A DNA stretch of 64,000 nt from Tuctoria greenei (GCA_036927565.1 JAYESD010000012.1:4278001-4342000); one strand, 5' to 3'. Positions 33,143 through 46,400 are shown, numbered from the stretch's first letter. Program-made: numbers and translations. The notes: generated by a model from the letters alone, not told the origin.

Positions 33143-34320
33143 GATGCTCCAGAATCAAATAACATAGTCGCGGGGTTGGAGTTGGCGAGAAACATACCAA
33201 TGACCACGTCATCCGCTTGTTGAGCATCCTCCGTAGAGACATGGTTCACGTTGCCACGAGCAAAATTCTGCTGTCCACGATTCCCTTGTGGCGCTCCTCC
33301 ATTGGGTCTTGGGTTTTTCCTCGGTGCATTGGTTCCTTGACCAAGGCCTAACTTAGGACATTGATGCGCAAAGTGTCCAGCTTCTCGACAAATATAACAC
33401 TTCTTAACTCCACCAGAATTATTGGGACGAGCTTGGTTTTGAACATTTGCAGCAGGAAAATTAGCACGAGGTGCATAAGGCATTGGAGGCCTAGGTGCTT
33501 GCATAACAGGGCGCTGCTGCACAAACTGAGTTGGGCGTGGTGCATAACCAGGGCGTTGAGTAGGAATAGAGGAGCTGTAATGAGGTGCATTGGGCGGCGT
33601 AAAGCGAGGGCGCACATTACTTCCTTGTGGCTGTCCTTGATATGGCGCCTTTCTCTTATTGTCTTGCTCCATCTCACGAATCTTGTTCTCAACCACAATT
33701 GCTTTGTCCACGAGCTTCTGAAAATTTGCATAATCACAATTGAGCAGTTGCACTTGAATCCCATTGCTGAGGCCTCTCATGAACAAATATTACTTCCGGC
33801 TGTCCCGACTAACATCCTGAGGCGCATATCTTGAGAGTTGAGTGAACTTGTTGAGATATTCACTCACGCTTGATCTTCCTTGCCTTAAATTCTCAAATCC
33901 TTGCCTCTTCAAGATCATGACACTCTCGGGCACATAATGAGAACGAAAATTCTCCTTGAATTCGGCCCAAGTAATTCTCTCTTGGTTCTCATGAGCATTG
34001 CAATAAGCATCCTACCAATCCGCAGCTGCTCCAACTAGTTGATGAGAAGCAAACAAGACCTTCTCCCAGTCACTCCATCGGACAATAGCTAGCTTCTTCT
34101 CCACGGACTTGAGCCAATCTTCCGCATCCATAGGGTCGGCAGCTTGAGCAAAGGTCGGCGGCCTAGTCCTCATAAACTCTCCCAATCGGTTATGAGGAGG
34201 CGGGGTGGCGGTGGAGGCATGTGGGGCTGATTGTTGATGTTGCCAGCCTGCAACTGTCCCATAGTCTGTATCATGGTCTGCATGAGCTGGTTTTGCATAG
34301 CCAAAAGCTGCTCAATGTTG
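33143..34320 (-). pseudogene. gag: Chromo-B gag (main part) and protease N-terminus
   Basis: Minus-strand gag. The first codons lie at 56972-56880, beyond Sire-D (MVRTRNQRDG..., Asn/Glu-rich). Here it continues with LLAMQNQLMQTM, a Pro-rich stretch, the retrotransposon gag domain (AEDWLKSVEKKL, WAEFKENFRSHYVPESV, SVSEYLNKFTQLSRY), a Gln/Pro/Arg-rich linker and one CCHC knuckle (CYICREAGHFAHQC, about 33400-33350). The DSGASH protease motif follows at about 33150-33165, where Tat-C interrupts. In-frame stops: TAG at 34012-34014 (Trp expected) and TAA near 33797. The capsid role is inferred from family. Confidence 0.88.
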
Positions 34321-34325
34321 ATAGC

Positions 34326-35736
34326 TGTAAGGATCGAATGCCCAAGAGGGGGGGTGAATTGGGCTCCTTTTCAAAAATCTAAGCAATGAAACTTAATTCC
34401 TAAAAGCCCAATTCCATACGCAAACGATCTATGCATTGAAGTAAATAGCAACTTCGCGGTATATAAAATGCATAAATGTAAGGGAGGGGAAGAGGATGCA
34501 AAACCCGAGGAGACACGAGGATTTATCCCGTGGTTTGGCAAGATCGTCAAGATCTTCCTACATCCACGTTGTGGCACCCACCAAAGGGTATAGCCACACC
34601 CAAGTCACCGAGACTAGGGATCTTCACTATTCTTCTCCGTTTGCCAACCTTGCAAGGTGGAGCTCAAGCCTTGTACAACTTCGATCCTCTGGGCTTTGGG
34701 CTTCCACAATCCTATTGGCAAGCTCCGGAAGTCTCTCTCAGTTACAAACACCAAGGGACACTCCCTTAAGGCTCTCACTACCCTAGAGATTCCACTCACC
34801 AAGAATGGAGGCACACAAGCTCTCTCTCTAGCTAGTTCTAGCCTATCTCTTGGTGTGTAAGTGATCTAAATGATGTAGAAGTGATGGCTCTTTGTCTTGA
34901 ATGCTTGTGGATGTGTAGATTATGTCTGGTGATCAAGACTTATCAATTTGACAGGTTTAGGGGGTATTTATAGCCAGCCTCCACGAAATAGCCGTTGGAA
35001 AAGTAGGCTGACAGAACTTTTCTCCGAACACCGGATGATCTAATGTCTCCCCTTTAGTTATCATCGGTCAAGTTTACTTTAGCTGACGTCATTGTGTCAG
35101 ATATGACCGTTGTTAGACCGATGTTGCACTTGTCTTCTCATCGGATGATCCGGTGGCTCTTCTTCCAGAATTGGCTCAAACTTGATGCTTACTGGAGTGA
35201 TTGACCGATGTGTATATTTCTGTACAACGGATGATCCGGTGCTACACTTGGTCCAAGGATATTGCAAATTGTACTGATGGACCGATGTAGCTTAGCCCTT
35301 AACATCGGATGATCCAGTGAGTACTTTGTTCTGAGGTCTTCTTCTTCTGCTGAACCAACTCGACCAATGTGTTGTTCTCTAGAAACATCGGTTGATCCGG
35401 TGAGTTGATTTTGTTTGCTTCGAGTTGTTTCTAAGTGATTCTTTTGAACTTTGCTCGATTGACCTCTTAGACATTTGTTGGAAATGTACTTCTGATGGTT
35501 GTCAAGCATTAAGTGTCATCAATTATGGTTGAATGACTTTGACATAAGAGCTTTTACTTCTTATCTTCACAACATTGATTGATCTCATAAATTGATTGTT
35601 TAGTAGTCTCCAATGACATATGGATTTCATTTGATTGAGTGATATGGGAGACCTTGCATCCACAAATTCATTAGTAAAATCCAATGGTTGTCATTAATCA
35701 CCGAAACCATACCTCATGGGGGCCTAGATGCTTTCA
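34326..35736 (-). repeat. Sire-D 3' LTR
   Basis: 1411 bp. Minus-strand TATA box at 34965-34972 (reads TATAAATA). Upstream in element orientation (35020-35410) are repeated CATCGGATGATCCGGTG-type palindromes and ACCGATGT half sites. C-loop hairpin at 34340-34364. Confidence 0.92.
34340..34364 (-). other. U5 C-loop hairpin, Sire-D 3' LTR
   Basis: On the element strand, stem GCCCAA with TTGGGC around loop TTCACCCCCCCTC; 14 bases before the LTR end. The 5' LTR has the same hairpin at 55500-55524. Confidence 0.7.
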
Positions 35737-36125
35737 ATCTCCCCCTTTTTGGTGATTGATGACAACACAACAATTAAAGCACAATAGTAATGAATTTGAT
35801 AGTACGGAACTTAAGAGGATATGCAATGAATACAAGATTATCACACTTGATAGTAATGAATTTGAAAGCTCAATCAAGGAATAACTCAAGTGAATAAGTG
35901 ATCATAAGATATAGATAGACACCAAATAAGCTCAATCGATTAATAACTTAAGAGTACTCAATAAACACCAAATGAGTAGCAAAAACATTGAATTACAAAA
36001 GATGATATAGGTAAACTCCCCCTAAGGCTAGGACACTCCCCCTGAGACTAGGCTATCCTCCCCCTGACTCTCCTCTAACTCTTCTCCACCTTTGGCATCA
36101 AGACACCAAAAAGGGATCCAAGTGC
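35737..36125 (-). other. Sire-D 3' untranslated region with repeated polypurine tracts
   Basis: No gene. On the element strand the last PPT is AAAAAGGGGGAGAT, abutting the LTR at 35736. Three further GGGGGAG tracts lie at about 36016-36062. The middle (35770-36000) is A/T-rich with repeated CACTTGATAGTAATGAATTTGA-like words. Confidence 0.75.
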
Positions 36126-38288
36126 CTAAGGACCCTGAGTACTAGGCGCGATGACGAACTGGTCACCGTCGGGGGTGCTGTCGTCGGAGCTGCTGCTTGG
36201 AGTAGAGGTTGAAGGAGCTGTCGGAGCTGTAGGAGCCGCCGTCGGTGCCTGCTGAGTAGTAGCTGCTGGCAAGGGGGCACTAACGACGGATGTCGGCGTC
36301 TGCTGGAATAGCGTCGTAGCCGACAGTGGAGAGTGGATCGGTGCACCTGGAGCCAGCAGTGGAGACATGCTGATCGACGGGATCGGCGTGGTCGGCACCG
36401 GAGCTGCAGCTGGAGCAAGGACAGGTGGTGGTGGAGCAACGCCTGGCAGCTGCGACGGCAGGGCAATCCCGGTCTGGGTGTAGAGGTTGGTGATCAACCC
36501 CAGAATGCCCATCATCGCCTGCTACGTTTGCTGCTGCTGGTCGAGGGAGCGCTGGTGCATCTGGTCAATCAGCCCAGTCAGCCGGTCAGTGTCCTCTTGC
36601 CTCTCACGGGCGATCTGGCGCTGCATCTCCTGCTGCTGCTGCTGGAGCTCCAAAAGACGTGTTGTCTGCTCAGCTCGGGCCTGCTCAGCTGCAAGCCGGT
36701 CCAGGCGCTGCTGCTCAACCATCTGCTGCAGGAGTGAAGTGAGCTCAGATGGCTGAGAGACCTGTGCCTCTGTGACGGGAGGTGGAGTAGGGGGTGGCAC
36801 TGTAGAGCCTCCAGCCTCCGCGTCGTGCTGCCTGGGTGAGGGAGGAGGTGGGAAGTACTCCTCAACACTGTCATCTGTGTCGCTCTCAGACCATATATGC
36901 TGCAGGTCCTCATCCTGAGCTTCTGCCTCTGCCAGCCTCTCATCCTCCTTCTCCAGATCCGACCAGTCCTCCTCAGATAGACGAGCCCTGACCTGACGCT
37001 CGACTGGACGGCCAAGGCGGCGGTCTCCAGGAGCTGGAGCACGGTAGTGGCTGAACCGTGTGACACTCTCATCAGTGAGACGGTCATGCACGGCGGACTC
37101 CTCACGAACCATCATGGAGAGCAGGTAGCTGATCCAGTGTCCATACACAAGCTGCCTCATCATGCCAACTCCGTCGGTGATCACATCCTCCATCTCGCAT
37201 ATGAGGACGTCCACAATATCAAACTCCATCCCGTTCATGATGTAGAACAGGAGGGTCTGCTGCAGGCTGGTGAACCCCTCTAAGTATCCTGACCTTGGCA
37301 AGAGTGTGCGGCGCGAGGCAAGGTGCACTGTGCGCGTAGTAGGAGTCAATAGTGCCAGTACCCTCGGCTAGTCTGGAGAGAAAGTCGGTCCAAACAAAGA
37401 GCAGATCTCCTCCAGTGGTGGTGCCACTCCTCCAGGGAGCGGCCTCCTCGGCGGATCTGCCTGACCATATACCCTCTCATGCACGCAAGTGTCGTGCAGG
37501 TCCACTCCTAGCAGCTGTGCCAACGTCTGCCTCGTCAAGTGATAGTGCTGGCCCATGAACAAGAAGTCTATAGACATGCGGCCCTCAGAGACGTAGAGGG
37601 TGGCGTAGAATACGCGGACCCAGTCCTCCACGTAGGCACTCCTCTCGTAGGACACCAGCTCCACAAGCCCTCTGTACCTCGCAAAGAAGGGGCGAATCTC
37701 CGTCTCTGCTGCTAGGGCAAGCTGATCCCAGTCCAAGAAGTTGTGCTGGAAGAGCTTGTGGCCTTGGCGTCTATAGGTCTCGTATAGGGACGGCTATGTC
37801 ACGGTCCATAAACGACTGTCCACAAGAGCCTCTCTGGGCTGCAGGTACCACTCCTCAAGCAGAACACTCCATCTGAGTCTCCTTAGCTGCTTGGCCTTCA
37901 TCTTCCGGTAATCAGTCAACCGAACACCTTCACCAACACGAATGTTGGTGTCCATCTCGTAGATGGCTCTCTGGGCCTCCCTGTCCTCACGACGATCGGT
38001 AGCAGTCGGTCTCGGACGTGGTGCTGCCGCGGGATGACCCCCACGGGTCCTGGCTGATCGCCGGCAAACGAGTGGCACTTCCGGCTCTTCTTCCGCCTCG
38101 GACTCATCGATCACAGGAGGCTGCCTCGGACGAGCCTTGCGGATCCTCAATGATCCTCCTCGGCCACGCTCTCGCTCCTCAGCCACACGAGCGGCCATCA
38201 ACGCCTTCTTCTCCTCCTTCGAGAGATTCTGCTTCTTTGTGGCCGGCTACGCAATGGCCTTGCCCTTGTTCTTCTTGTCACGAGCCAT
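36126..38288 (-). pseudogene. Sire-D third ORF downstream of pol (plant transposon protein-like)
   Basis: A single frame of 720 codons on the minus strand from ATG 38288 (MARDKKNKGK) to 36126, interrupted by four stops, all TAG (38249, 37796, 37370, 36524). The N-terminus is very basic (RKARPRQPP, RRSARTRGG). A globular domain at about residues 150-330 (EIRPFFARYRGLVELVS, VEDWVRVFYATLYVSEGRMSIDFLFMGQ, LTRQTLAQLLGV) resembles the putative plant transposon protein family (PF20167-like). An acidic stretch, a Gln-rich coiled coil (LLELQQQQQEMQRQIA) and a Pro/Thr/Ser/Ala-rich tail follow. Sireviruses often carry an extra ORF here, sometimes called envelope-like, but I see no clear signal peptide or transmembrane segment, so I do not call it an envelope protein. 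Alternative: a captured host or other transposon gene. Confidence 0.75.
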
Positions 38289-39075
38289 TGCGATGAGGCG
38301 CAACGACGTCAAGCGCACGACACGACGATCAATGCGGCCGGAAACCCTAATGGTGATGAGATGGCGACCATTGAGGGAGGCACCACGACGATGGTGGAGA
38401 GGGTGGTGGTGTGGCTGCTGGGGGCGTCGGCGGTGGTGGTGCCGGGCGGCGGTCGGCGGCGTTTGGCTGCGGCGGTGGAGGAGAGTGGCGGCAGCGGCGG
38501 CAGCGGTGGTGCGGTGGTGGCTGCGGCTGTGTTGCGGCAGCGGTCGGAGAGCGGCGGTGGCGGTCGGAGAGCGGCGGCGGCGGTCGAAGAGCGGCGGCGG
38601 CGGCTGGAGGGCGGCGGCGGCCGGAGTGCGGCGGCCGGAGGCGACAGTGGCACAGGGCGAGAGAGAGACGGCGGCGGTGGAAGGTGTGGCGCGCGTCGAG
38701 GTCGGGGAGAGAGAAAGAGGGAGGCGAGGCGGCGTTTAAAAAGTGGGTCCCAAACCCTAGCCGAAAATTTAACACCGGATGGACCGACGTTAAACGTTAG
38801 AAGCATCGGTCGAATGACACAGTAAGGGTATTCAAAAAGGTGCCGTTGACACCGGATGGTCCGACGTGGAAGGGATAGGCATCGGTGGAATTCAGCACAG
38901 TTCCAGAAGTGTGAACATCGGATCGACCGATGTTTTTTAGAATGAACTCGTCGGTTGATTTGTCACACTTGACTGAACTGACTCTTGGCTTTTGAACACC
39001 AACTGATCCGATGATGGTCTGACCTAAGCATCGGATAATCCGATGACTATAAAACAGCAACATCCCATATATGTC
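38289..39075 (-). promoter_or_regulatory. GC-rich leader and palindrome array upstream of Sire-D ORF3
   Basis: On the minus strand, 38289-38720 is a CCG/CT-rich leader (CTCTCTCTCGCCC, GCCGCC runs) that looks like a plant 5' untranslated region. A TTTTTAAA (about 38735-38745) could act as a TATA. Upstream lie four palindromes of the CATCGG-N-CCGATG class: 38773-38789, 38850-38866, 38916-38932 and 39029-39045. They resemble the palindromes in the U3 of the Sire-D LTR. A TATAAAA also occurs on the plus strand at 39048-39054. The ORFs called in the GGC-rich part are low-complexity artefacts. Promoter activity is inference. Confidence 0.5.
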
Positions 39076-40955
39076 TGTAAGACCTATATGTGTTGAATAC
39101 ATTGGCTGGTAGTGAATACACTTGCTTTGACGATAAAAGTTTTGAATATCACCAAAACACTTTTTTATCAAGGTCTGACTTTAGCTCCGAGCTATAGCAA
39201 GGTCCGACCATAGGTCCGGCTTGTTTTGGGTAGCTCCGGCTATGTTTGAAGCTAGGTCCGACTTCTTGGTAAGGTCCGACTAGCTTTGGTTAGCTCTGGT
39301 GATCTTTATCATTAGCTCCGGCATGTCTTCGTTAGCTCCGGCATGTCTTTAATAGCTCCGGCATATATTTGATAGCTCCAATATGCTTTTGCTAAGCTCC
39401 GACGTACTTTGTCTAGCTCCGGTTTTGAGTTGACTAGCTTTGACTAGTTTTTGGTAAGCTCCGGTGCTAGGATCTACTAGTTTTGGTAAGCTCCGGCAGG
39501 TGCTTCATTGTACTAGTTTTGGTAAGCTCCGGCTCAAGCTCCGGGTTGCTCTGGCAAGGTCCGGAACTTGACCGTAGTGCTTCTGCTTTTCATTTGCAAT
39601 GTTTCGTACTTGCTTTACATTGTTGGAAAGATTGCTTAGTATTCATTTGCTAAGTTTTTGGTGCGTTTTGGATGATATGGCTGATATCGTTTTGCTATGT
39701 TTTGCAACATGCTTATGTGAGGCTCTCACGTAAGGTGTTGTGTTCGGAACTAACTTGAGTCAAGTCGAGGACTTGGGCTTGTATGGATTGGTTGTTTATT
39801 CATGTGCAGGTGTTGCTTGAGTTCAAGTCATGTCTGGTGACGGGATCCATTGGACTAGTCTCAGGGAGGAGATGAGGTTCCAACAACCAAGTTTGGGAGG
39901 AACTGTGGTTGAGCTGATCAGGAGGTCGTGCAGGATGATTGAATTAAGGGCAGTGCATATGAAGGTTACTGGACATCGAAGGAAGATGTTTACACGTATG
40001 CATGCGGTGCATGACGTGGCAACATGGTTCCGAAGATGGTTTATGGATGGGAAGATCTGGTTGGAAGGATCGGATCGTACTGGTTGATGACTTTGGTTGC
40101 GGCGGAGTCAGTTATGGCTCGGTATGGAAAGTATCGAGTTGGTTATGTTAGGATTTCGTGTGTGTCACGAATTTGAGTTGTTTAAGAATGTGGGATATGT
40201 TCCTAAGGTGTTTGGAAGTCTTAAGATTGCTTCTATCTGCGTATAGAAGAATCTTGAGCAGTTATGGAAAGTTACGATTAGTGATCTGAGTAGGATTGGA
40301 GTCCTAGTTGATATTGGGTTGGCCTAAGGGCTGGTTATATAAGCAAGGGAGCCCAGAGCTCATGGCAGACGACTTTGGGGCTGTTCCTCTTGTGTTCTAT
40401 TGAATAAAATTCGTAGTTTGAAGGAACTTTTGTGCCTTGTTCGTCCGACTTGTTCCAGATAAGTTTTACTCGTCGAGTTTCTGGACAGCACTACCTTTCG
40501 TTGGTGGTTTTATCATAACTCGAGTTTTACAGATCCAATTGACGTGATTCTTTTTGGGTTGTCTTCACAACTTGATTATATATCATATATCAAAATTTCA
40601 CGGTCATTGGATTTGTGGTTTATTATCTACATGAGTTTCTTTACAACGTTCCAGAACTGTTTCTTTCTCGGGTAGGGCAGATTGACTATTGTTTGATCTA
40701 TCGATCATAACTTGAGTTTTTCTCGATGAATTTGAGTGATTCTTTTTGTGTTGTCTTCGTGACTTTATTCTCTATGATATCTATCACTTTTGTCATGGTG
40801 AAACATGTTTAGATTAGTCTCACACACGATTTCTTTAACAGATCGTTTTTCTGCCGAAAGGGTTTGGGGTTTAATTGTTTCCGCTGTGTAAGATTTTTAA
40901 ATCTACCATTCAGCCCCCCCCACTGGTAGTTTTTCACGTGCTCTTCGATCCTACA
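39076..40955 (+). repeat. Sire-E2 5' LTR
   Basis: 1880 bp. AGCTCCGG/GGTCCGAC words at 39170-39560, TATA box TATATAA at 40336-40342. The C-loop hairpin at 40903-40929 keeps its CTACCA/TGGTAG stem while the loop has changed (TTCAGCCC...CAC). The mutated PBS TGGTATCAGTGCC follows at 40958-40970. Confidence 0.92.
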
Positions 40956-40957
40956 AT

Positions 40958-40970
40958 TGGTATCAGTGCC
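40958..40970 (+). other. Sire-E2 primer-binding site, one mismatch
   Basis: TGGTATCAGTGCC; the A of the consensus TGGTATCAGAGCC is T. Confidence 0.75.
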
Positions 40971-41017
40971 ACGATGCTCTAATCTTTGAGACTTGCACGT
41001 GTTTTTGACTAATCATC

Positions 41018-43403
41018 ATGGAGAAGTACTCCGCCAAACCTTGTGTGTTTGCTGGTATTGATTTTCAGGTTTGGAAGGCACGCATGGAGGCTTTCATCCA
41101 GGCACAAGGCTTTGCAATATGGGAGAAGGTGTATAAGCCTTATGAAGTGCCACCCAATGATCAAGTCACGGCCACAAACCTACGGGACGTCGACAACAAC
41201 AACAAAGCCTGAAACTTGATCATCCAAGGACTCACTCAAAGCGACTTTGATCGTGTCGCGCACCTCCGGTCAGCATACGATGTTTGGAGAGCTCTCTGTT
41301 ATTACCATGAAGGCTCCAACACAATCAAGGAGGTAAAACAAGATATGTTCAAAAAGGAATATATGGGTTTTGATATGCAACCAGGTGAGTCTATCGATGA
41401 CCTTTTTGCTCGTTTCAATAAAATTCTCGGCAACTTACGTAGTGTCAATGTAAATTTTTCTGATGCCGAGAATGCTAGGCAACTTCTTAGTGCATTAGAC
41501 ATGTCAATTTGGGAGATGAAAGTAACATCTATTCGTGAATCAACTGTCATGAGTTCTCTTACATTAGATGTACTTTATTCTAAACTAAAAACTCATGAAA
41601 TTGACATCCTAGCACGTAAGAACCCAAATAAGTCTATTGCATTTGTTTCACAACGTGATATGTCTAGCTCCGACCAATCATCATCTTGCAATACTCTTGC
41701 TTTATTGTCCTCACTAACCCTGGAGCAGATCGAAGAATTTCCAGAAGAGGAGTTGGCACTCATCTCTACTAGATTCTCAAAAGCATTGCAAAATGTGAGA
41801 ACTAGAAGGAGAGGAAGCTTCGGACCTCAACGCTGTTTTGAATGTGGTAAAATAGGACACTTTCGTACAGAATGCCCTAACCTTTCATGTCCGACCACCC
41901 GGGAAGAAAAACAAAGCAAGGTCCGGACCTCCTCTGAAAATTCCAACAAGAAGGAGAAGGGTACCATAGGACGCAAGATGATTAACAGCTTCATCACCGC
42001 ACTTCAAGAACTTAGTTCAAGTGATGTAGACTTTGAAAGTGGTGAAGATGATGACGATCTGGACAACTTATGCTTCATGGTGGGCAAAACAAGATCAAGA
42101 TCAAGTCAGGAGGATGTAGAACACAACAGTGAAGACGATGAGGTATGTTCTACCTGCAATGAAATGTGTGATGCTATTTCTCGTGCAACTATTATTGTCA
42201 AGAAAAAGGACAAAAATCTTAGGGATAATGCTGCTAAAATTGAATCACTAGAATCTAAAATTAACCGTTTAAAAACTTTGATTCCTAGTGATGATGTATG
42301 TCCCTCATGTGACTTCATCTATGAACAATTGTCCACATTAAGAAGTGCACACTCCTCCACTCTAGATAGACTTGATGAAGAAATTAAAAAGAACAAAGAG
42401 CTTGCTGCACTTAATGATAAAAACTTGAAAGATGCTAGCTGTTCTACAACTAATTTGCATTGTTCTACTTGTGAGGATCTTGATAAGAAACTACAGGATG
42501 CTATGAATGAAATTTCTATATTGAACAATGCTCTACATTCTCATGAAGTTAAATTTTGTTCCAATTGCAAACTAAAAGGAAAAACTTACATGTGAAAATT
42601 GCCTTGATCTGTCCAATAAACTTGACAACATGCATAGGACATTAGATCGGTTTTGTAATGGGAATAAGAACCTAAACTTACTGCTGAATTCTTCCAAGTC
42701 TTGCAATGATAAAACATGTTTAGGTTTTGATACTCATGCTCATGCTAAGTCACATCCACATAAAATTGTAAAGTCATTAGGAAGTGGTTTGATTCAAACA
42801 GTTCCTAAACAAAAAGGAGTGGTTTTCAAATCTGCAGAAGTGTTGTCACATTCGGTTTCAAATAAAAATATTGCTTGCTCATCTAGACATGAACACAAAG
42901 TCAAATTTCATTGTACCTTCTGTGGTAGAGATGGTCATGTCATAGATTTTTGTTTTAGACTAGCTAAATAACAGAAAAAGGAAAGAAAAATTGCTAGATA
43001 TTATAACTTTCATGCAATTAGAAAAACAAAACCTGCTTTAGTGAGTCAGAAATTTGAAAAGGTAGCTTCCGGACCTTCTGGTAAGAAATCCGCAAAAGCA
43101 GCTTCGATAGTTCCGATAGCTCCGAGAGCTCCCGGACCTTCCGTTGTTTCGTTCGGAACTTCAGCTTTTGTTTCCGGAGCTTCAGCCTTATCTTTTGGAA
43201 CTGCTGCTTTTACCTTCGGAGCTACTGGTTTTTGTGCTAAAAGAGTTAAGAATAGAAAACCTCAAACTTCGACTCATAAACCTGTTGTTTTATCTCAGCC
43301 TTCGTGTGTTTTTCCTACTGCACGTCGTGTGACTCAGTACTGGATACCTAAATGTCTTTTGACTAACCCCAGTATTGAGTCATCGACGTATTGTGCTTCT
43401 ATG
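41018..43403 (+). pseudogene. gag: Sire-E2 gag
   Basis: Counterpart of Sire-E1 gag from ATG 41018 (MEKYSAKPCVFAG). It has the N-terminal gag domain, a first CCHC knuckle (CFECGKIGHFRTEC), the coiled-coil middle and a second knuckle (CTFCGRDGHVIDFC). It differs by an Ala/Ser/Gly-rich expansion at about 43060-43230 (repeated TTCCGGAGCTTC-like words) just before the gag/pol boundary. Breaks: TGA 41210 (CGG in Sire-E1), a 1-bp insertion near 42588 that changes frame, and TAA 42969 (CAA in Sire-E1). The frame ends at TAG 43404, shared with Sire-E1. Confidence 0.9.
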
Positions 43404-43406
43404 TAG

Positions 43407-46400
43407 GTTACACGTTTGAGGAAGGAGAACATTTGGATTGTGGATTCAGGTTGCTCACGCCACATGACCGGTAACAAAGATTGGTTCTCCTCCCTCTCTT
43501 TTGTGTCACGTGTAGAGAATGTTACTTTTGCTGATAATTCTTCAACTCCTATAATTGCTAAGGGTTCGGTTAGAGTAAATGATCACTACACTTTGAAGGA
43601 TGTGGCACTTTTCAAAAATTTGAAATACAACTTGCTTTCTGTTTCACAATTGCTAGATGAAAATCTGGAAATTATTTTCAATAAAAACTGCTGCAAAGTT
43701 GTAAGTTCAAATAGTGAGCTTATTTTTAACATGTCTCGGTTTGGAAGAGTTTTTAAAGCTGATTTTGATATATCTTCCTCTAAGCATAGGTGTCTAGTTG
43801 TTAATGATTCAAAGGACTTATATTTTTGGCATCGTAGACTTGGTCACGTAGGCTTTGATCACCTAACGCGTGTTAGTGCTCTTGATCGCATACGTGAGCT
43901 GCCTAAGCTTAAAGGGGACAAAGAAATTATGTGCTCTTCTTGTAGACATGCTAAGATGGTTGCAGGTTCACATACTCCTCTCAAAATGATCATGAAAACT
44001 GAACCATGTCAACTTTTGCATCTTGACACCGTAGGACCTTCACGTGTTCAATCCTTCGGAGGTAAATGGTATGTTCTTGTTATTGTTGATGATTATTCTA
44101 GATACTCTTGGGTTTACTTTATGGCGTCTAAGAATGAAGCTTTTAGTCACTTTAGGACTTTATTTCTTAGATTATCAATTGATCACCCAGGATCTTTAAA
44201 GGCAATTAGAAGTGATAACGGAACTGAATTTAAAAATCAATCTTTTGATCACTTTTGTGCTGAAAATGGAATAGATCATCAACTTTATTCCCCATATGTA
44301 CCTCAACAAAATGGTGTTGTAGAAAGAAAGAACAGAACCTTAGTTGAGATGGCTAGGACTATGCTTTATGAATATCAAACTCCTAGGAAATTTTGGGCTG
44401 ATGCGTTAGCAACCGCTTGTTATGTCTCAAATCGTGTTTTCTTGCGTGCTAAGCTAGGTAAAACACCATATGAGCTCCGGTTCGGACATAGGCCTAGTGT
44501 TACACACTTTTGGGTTTTTGGTTGCAAATGCTTTGTTAAGAAACATGGTAATCTTGATAAATTTGAACCTAGATCCATTGATGGCATGTTTCTTGGTTAT
44601 CCATCTCATACTAGAGGCTACCGTGTGCTATTACTTGACACTAACAAAATTGTGGAGACTTGTGAAGTGTCTTTTGATGAAGCTAGCCCAGGTACTAGCT
44701 CCGGTGTTGCAGGACCAGATCCGTATCCTCAGGGGGAGGGTATTTTCAAAGATGAAGAAGAGTCGGTGATACTACCTAGTAGTTCCGAAGTTGACACGTG
44801 TCTAGCTCCGGACATTGAACAAGCTCCGGCTATCACCTATGCTGGTCCTGATTGTCCACAAGTCACAAGCTCATCAATCTACGATGAACCTAATGAAGAA
44901 GAAGCTTGTGAGACATCTGTTCCCCTACATTTTTACAAAGATCATCCCCCACAATAGATGATTGGAAACTTGCATGAACGAGTCACACGGTCCAGGTTTT
45001 GCGATCCAAACTCTCATGCTCATTCTGCTTTTGTTGCTTCTTTTGAACCCAAAGATATATCACACGCACTCACTAATGAATCTTGGATTATTTCCATGCA
45101 AGAAGAGTTATAAAATTTTGAAAGAAATAATGTTTGGAAACTTGTACCTCCACCTCAAGGTCACACTTTAATTGGAACTAAATGGGTATATAAAAATAAA
45201 CAAAGTGAGGATGGGGTTGTGGTTAGGAATAAGGCTAGGTTGGTTGCTCAAGGTTTCACTCAAGTTGAAGGTCTAGATTTTGATGAAACTTTTGCTCCTG
45301 TCGCTAGAATAGAAGCCATAAGAATTTTGTTAGCTTTTGCAGCATCTAAAGGTTTTAAGCTATATCAAATGGATGTTAAAAGTGCTTTTCTTAATGGCTA
45401 CATAGATGAGGAGGTTTATATCAAACAACCACCGGGTTTTGAAAATCCATATTTTCCTAATCATGTTTACAAACTGTCCAAAGCCTTATACGGTCTCAAA
45501 CAAGCCCCTAGAGCATGGTATGATAGGTTAATAACATTCTTACTTGAAAAGTGGTTTACCATGGGCAAGGTTGATAAAACTCTTTTTGTGCTTAAGCATG
45601 GCAATGACTCATTATTCGTTCAAGTGTATGTGGATGATATTATCTTTGGTTGTGCTTCTCATGATCTTGTGTCCAAGTTTTCAGCAATGATGAGTTCCGA
45701 ATTTGAAATGAGTATGATGGGTGAACTCACTTACTTTTTGGGGCTGCAAATCAAGCAAACCAAGGAGGGTACCTTTGTGCATCAAACGAAGTATACCAAA
45801 GACCTCCTAAGGCGCTTCAACATGGACAAAAGCAAGCCTCTTCGGACACCAATGGGAACAGCAACAACACTTGAACTTGATGAAGATGGTGAATCCGTGG
45901 ATCAAAAAGAATATAGAAGCATGATCGGATCACTTTTGTACCTCACAGCATCAAGACCAGACATACAATTCAGCGTATGTCTTTGTGCACGGTTTCAAGC
46001 TTCTCCACGTGTTTCACATCGTCAAGCCGTCAATAGGATTCTCAGGTACTTACATGGAACTCAAGAATTTGGCATTTTTCTTCCTTCTTCCTCAACCGTT
46101 ACTTTGAAAGCTTTTTCGGATGCTGATTTTGGGGGTTGTAGGATTGATAGGAAAAGTACTTCCGGTGCTTGTCATTTTCTTGGTAATTCTCTTGTTGCTT
46201 GGTCCTCTAGAAAACAAAATTCAGTTGCTCAATCCACAGCCGAATCTGAATATGTAGCTGCTGCTAGTGCTTGGTCACAAATTCTTTGGATTGTTCAAAC
46301 ACTTAAGGACTATGGGGTTGATCTAGATAGTGTTCCACTGTTTTGTGATAACACTAGTGCCATTTGCATTGCTAAAAACCCCGTGCAACATTCTAGAACT

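Noticed and set aside
36126..38288. Envelope glycoprotein of a retrovirus-like element
   Set aside because: No hydrophobic signal or membrane anchor is visible; the central domain looks like a plant transposon-associated family. Only position supports the envelope idea.
38309..38825. Overlapping ORFs of 130-165 codons on both strands
   Set aside because: Low-complexity GGC/GCC repeats stay open in several frames; the stretch is better explained as the GC-rich leader of Sire-D ORF3.
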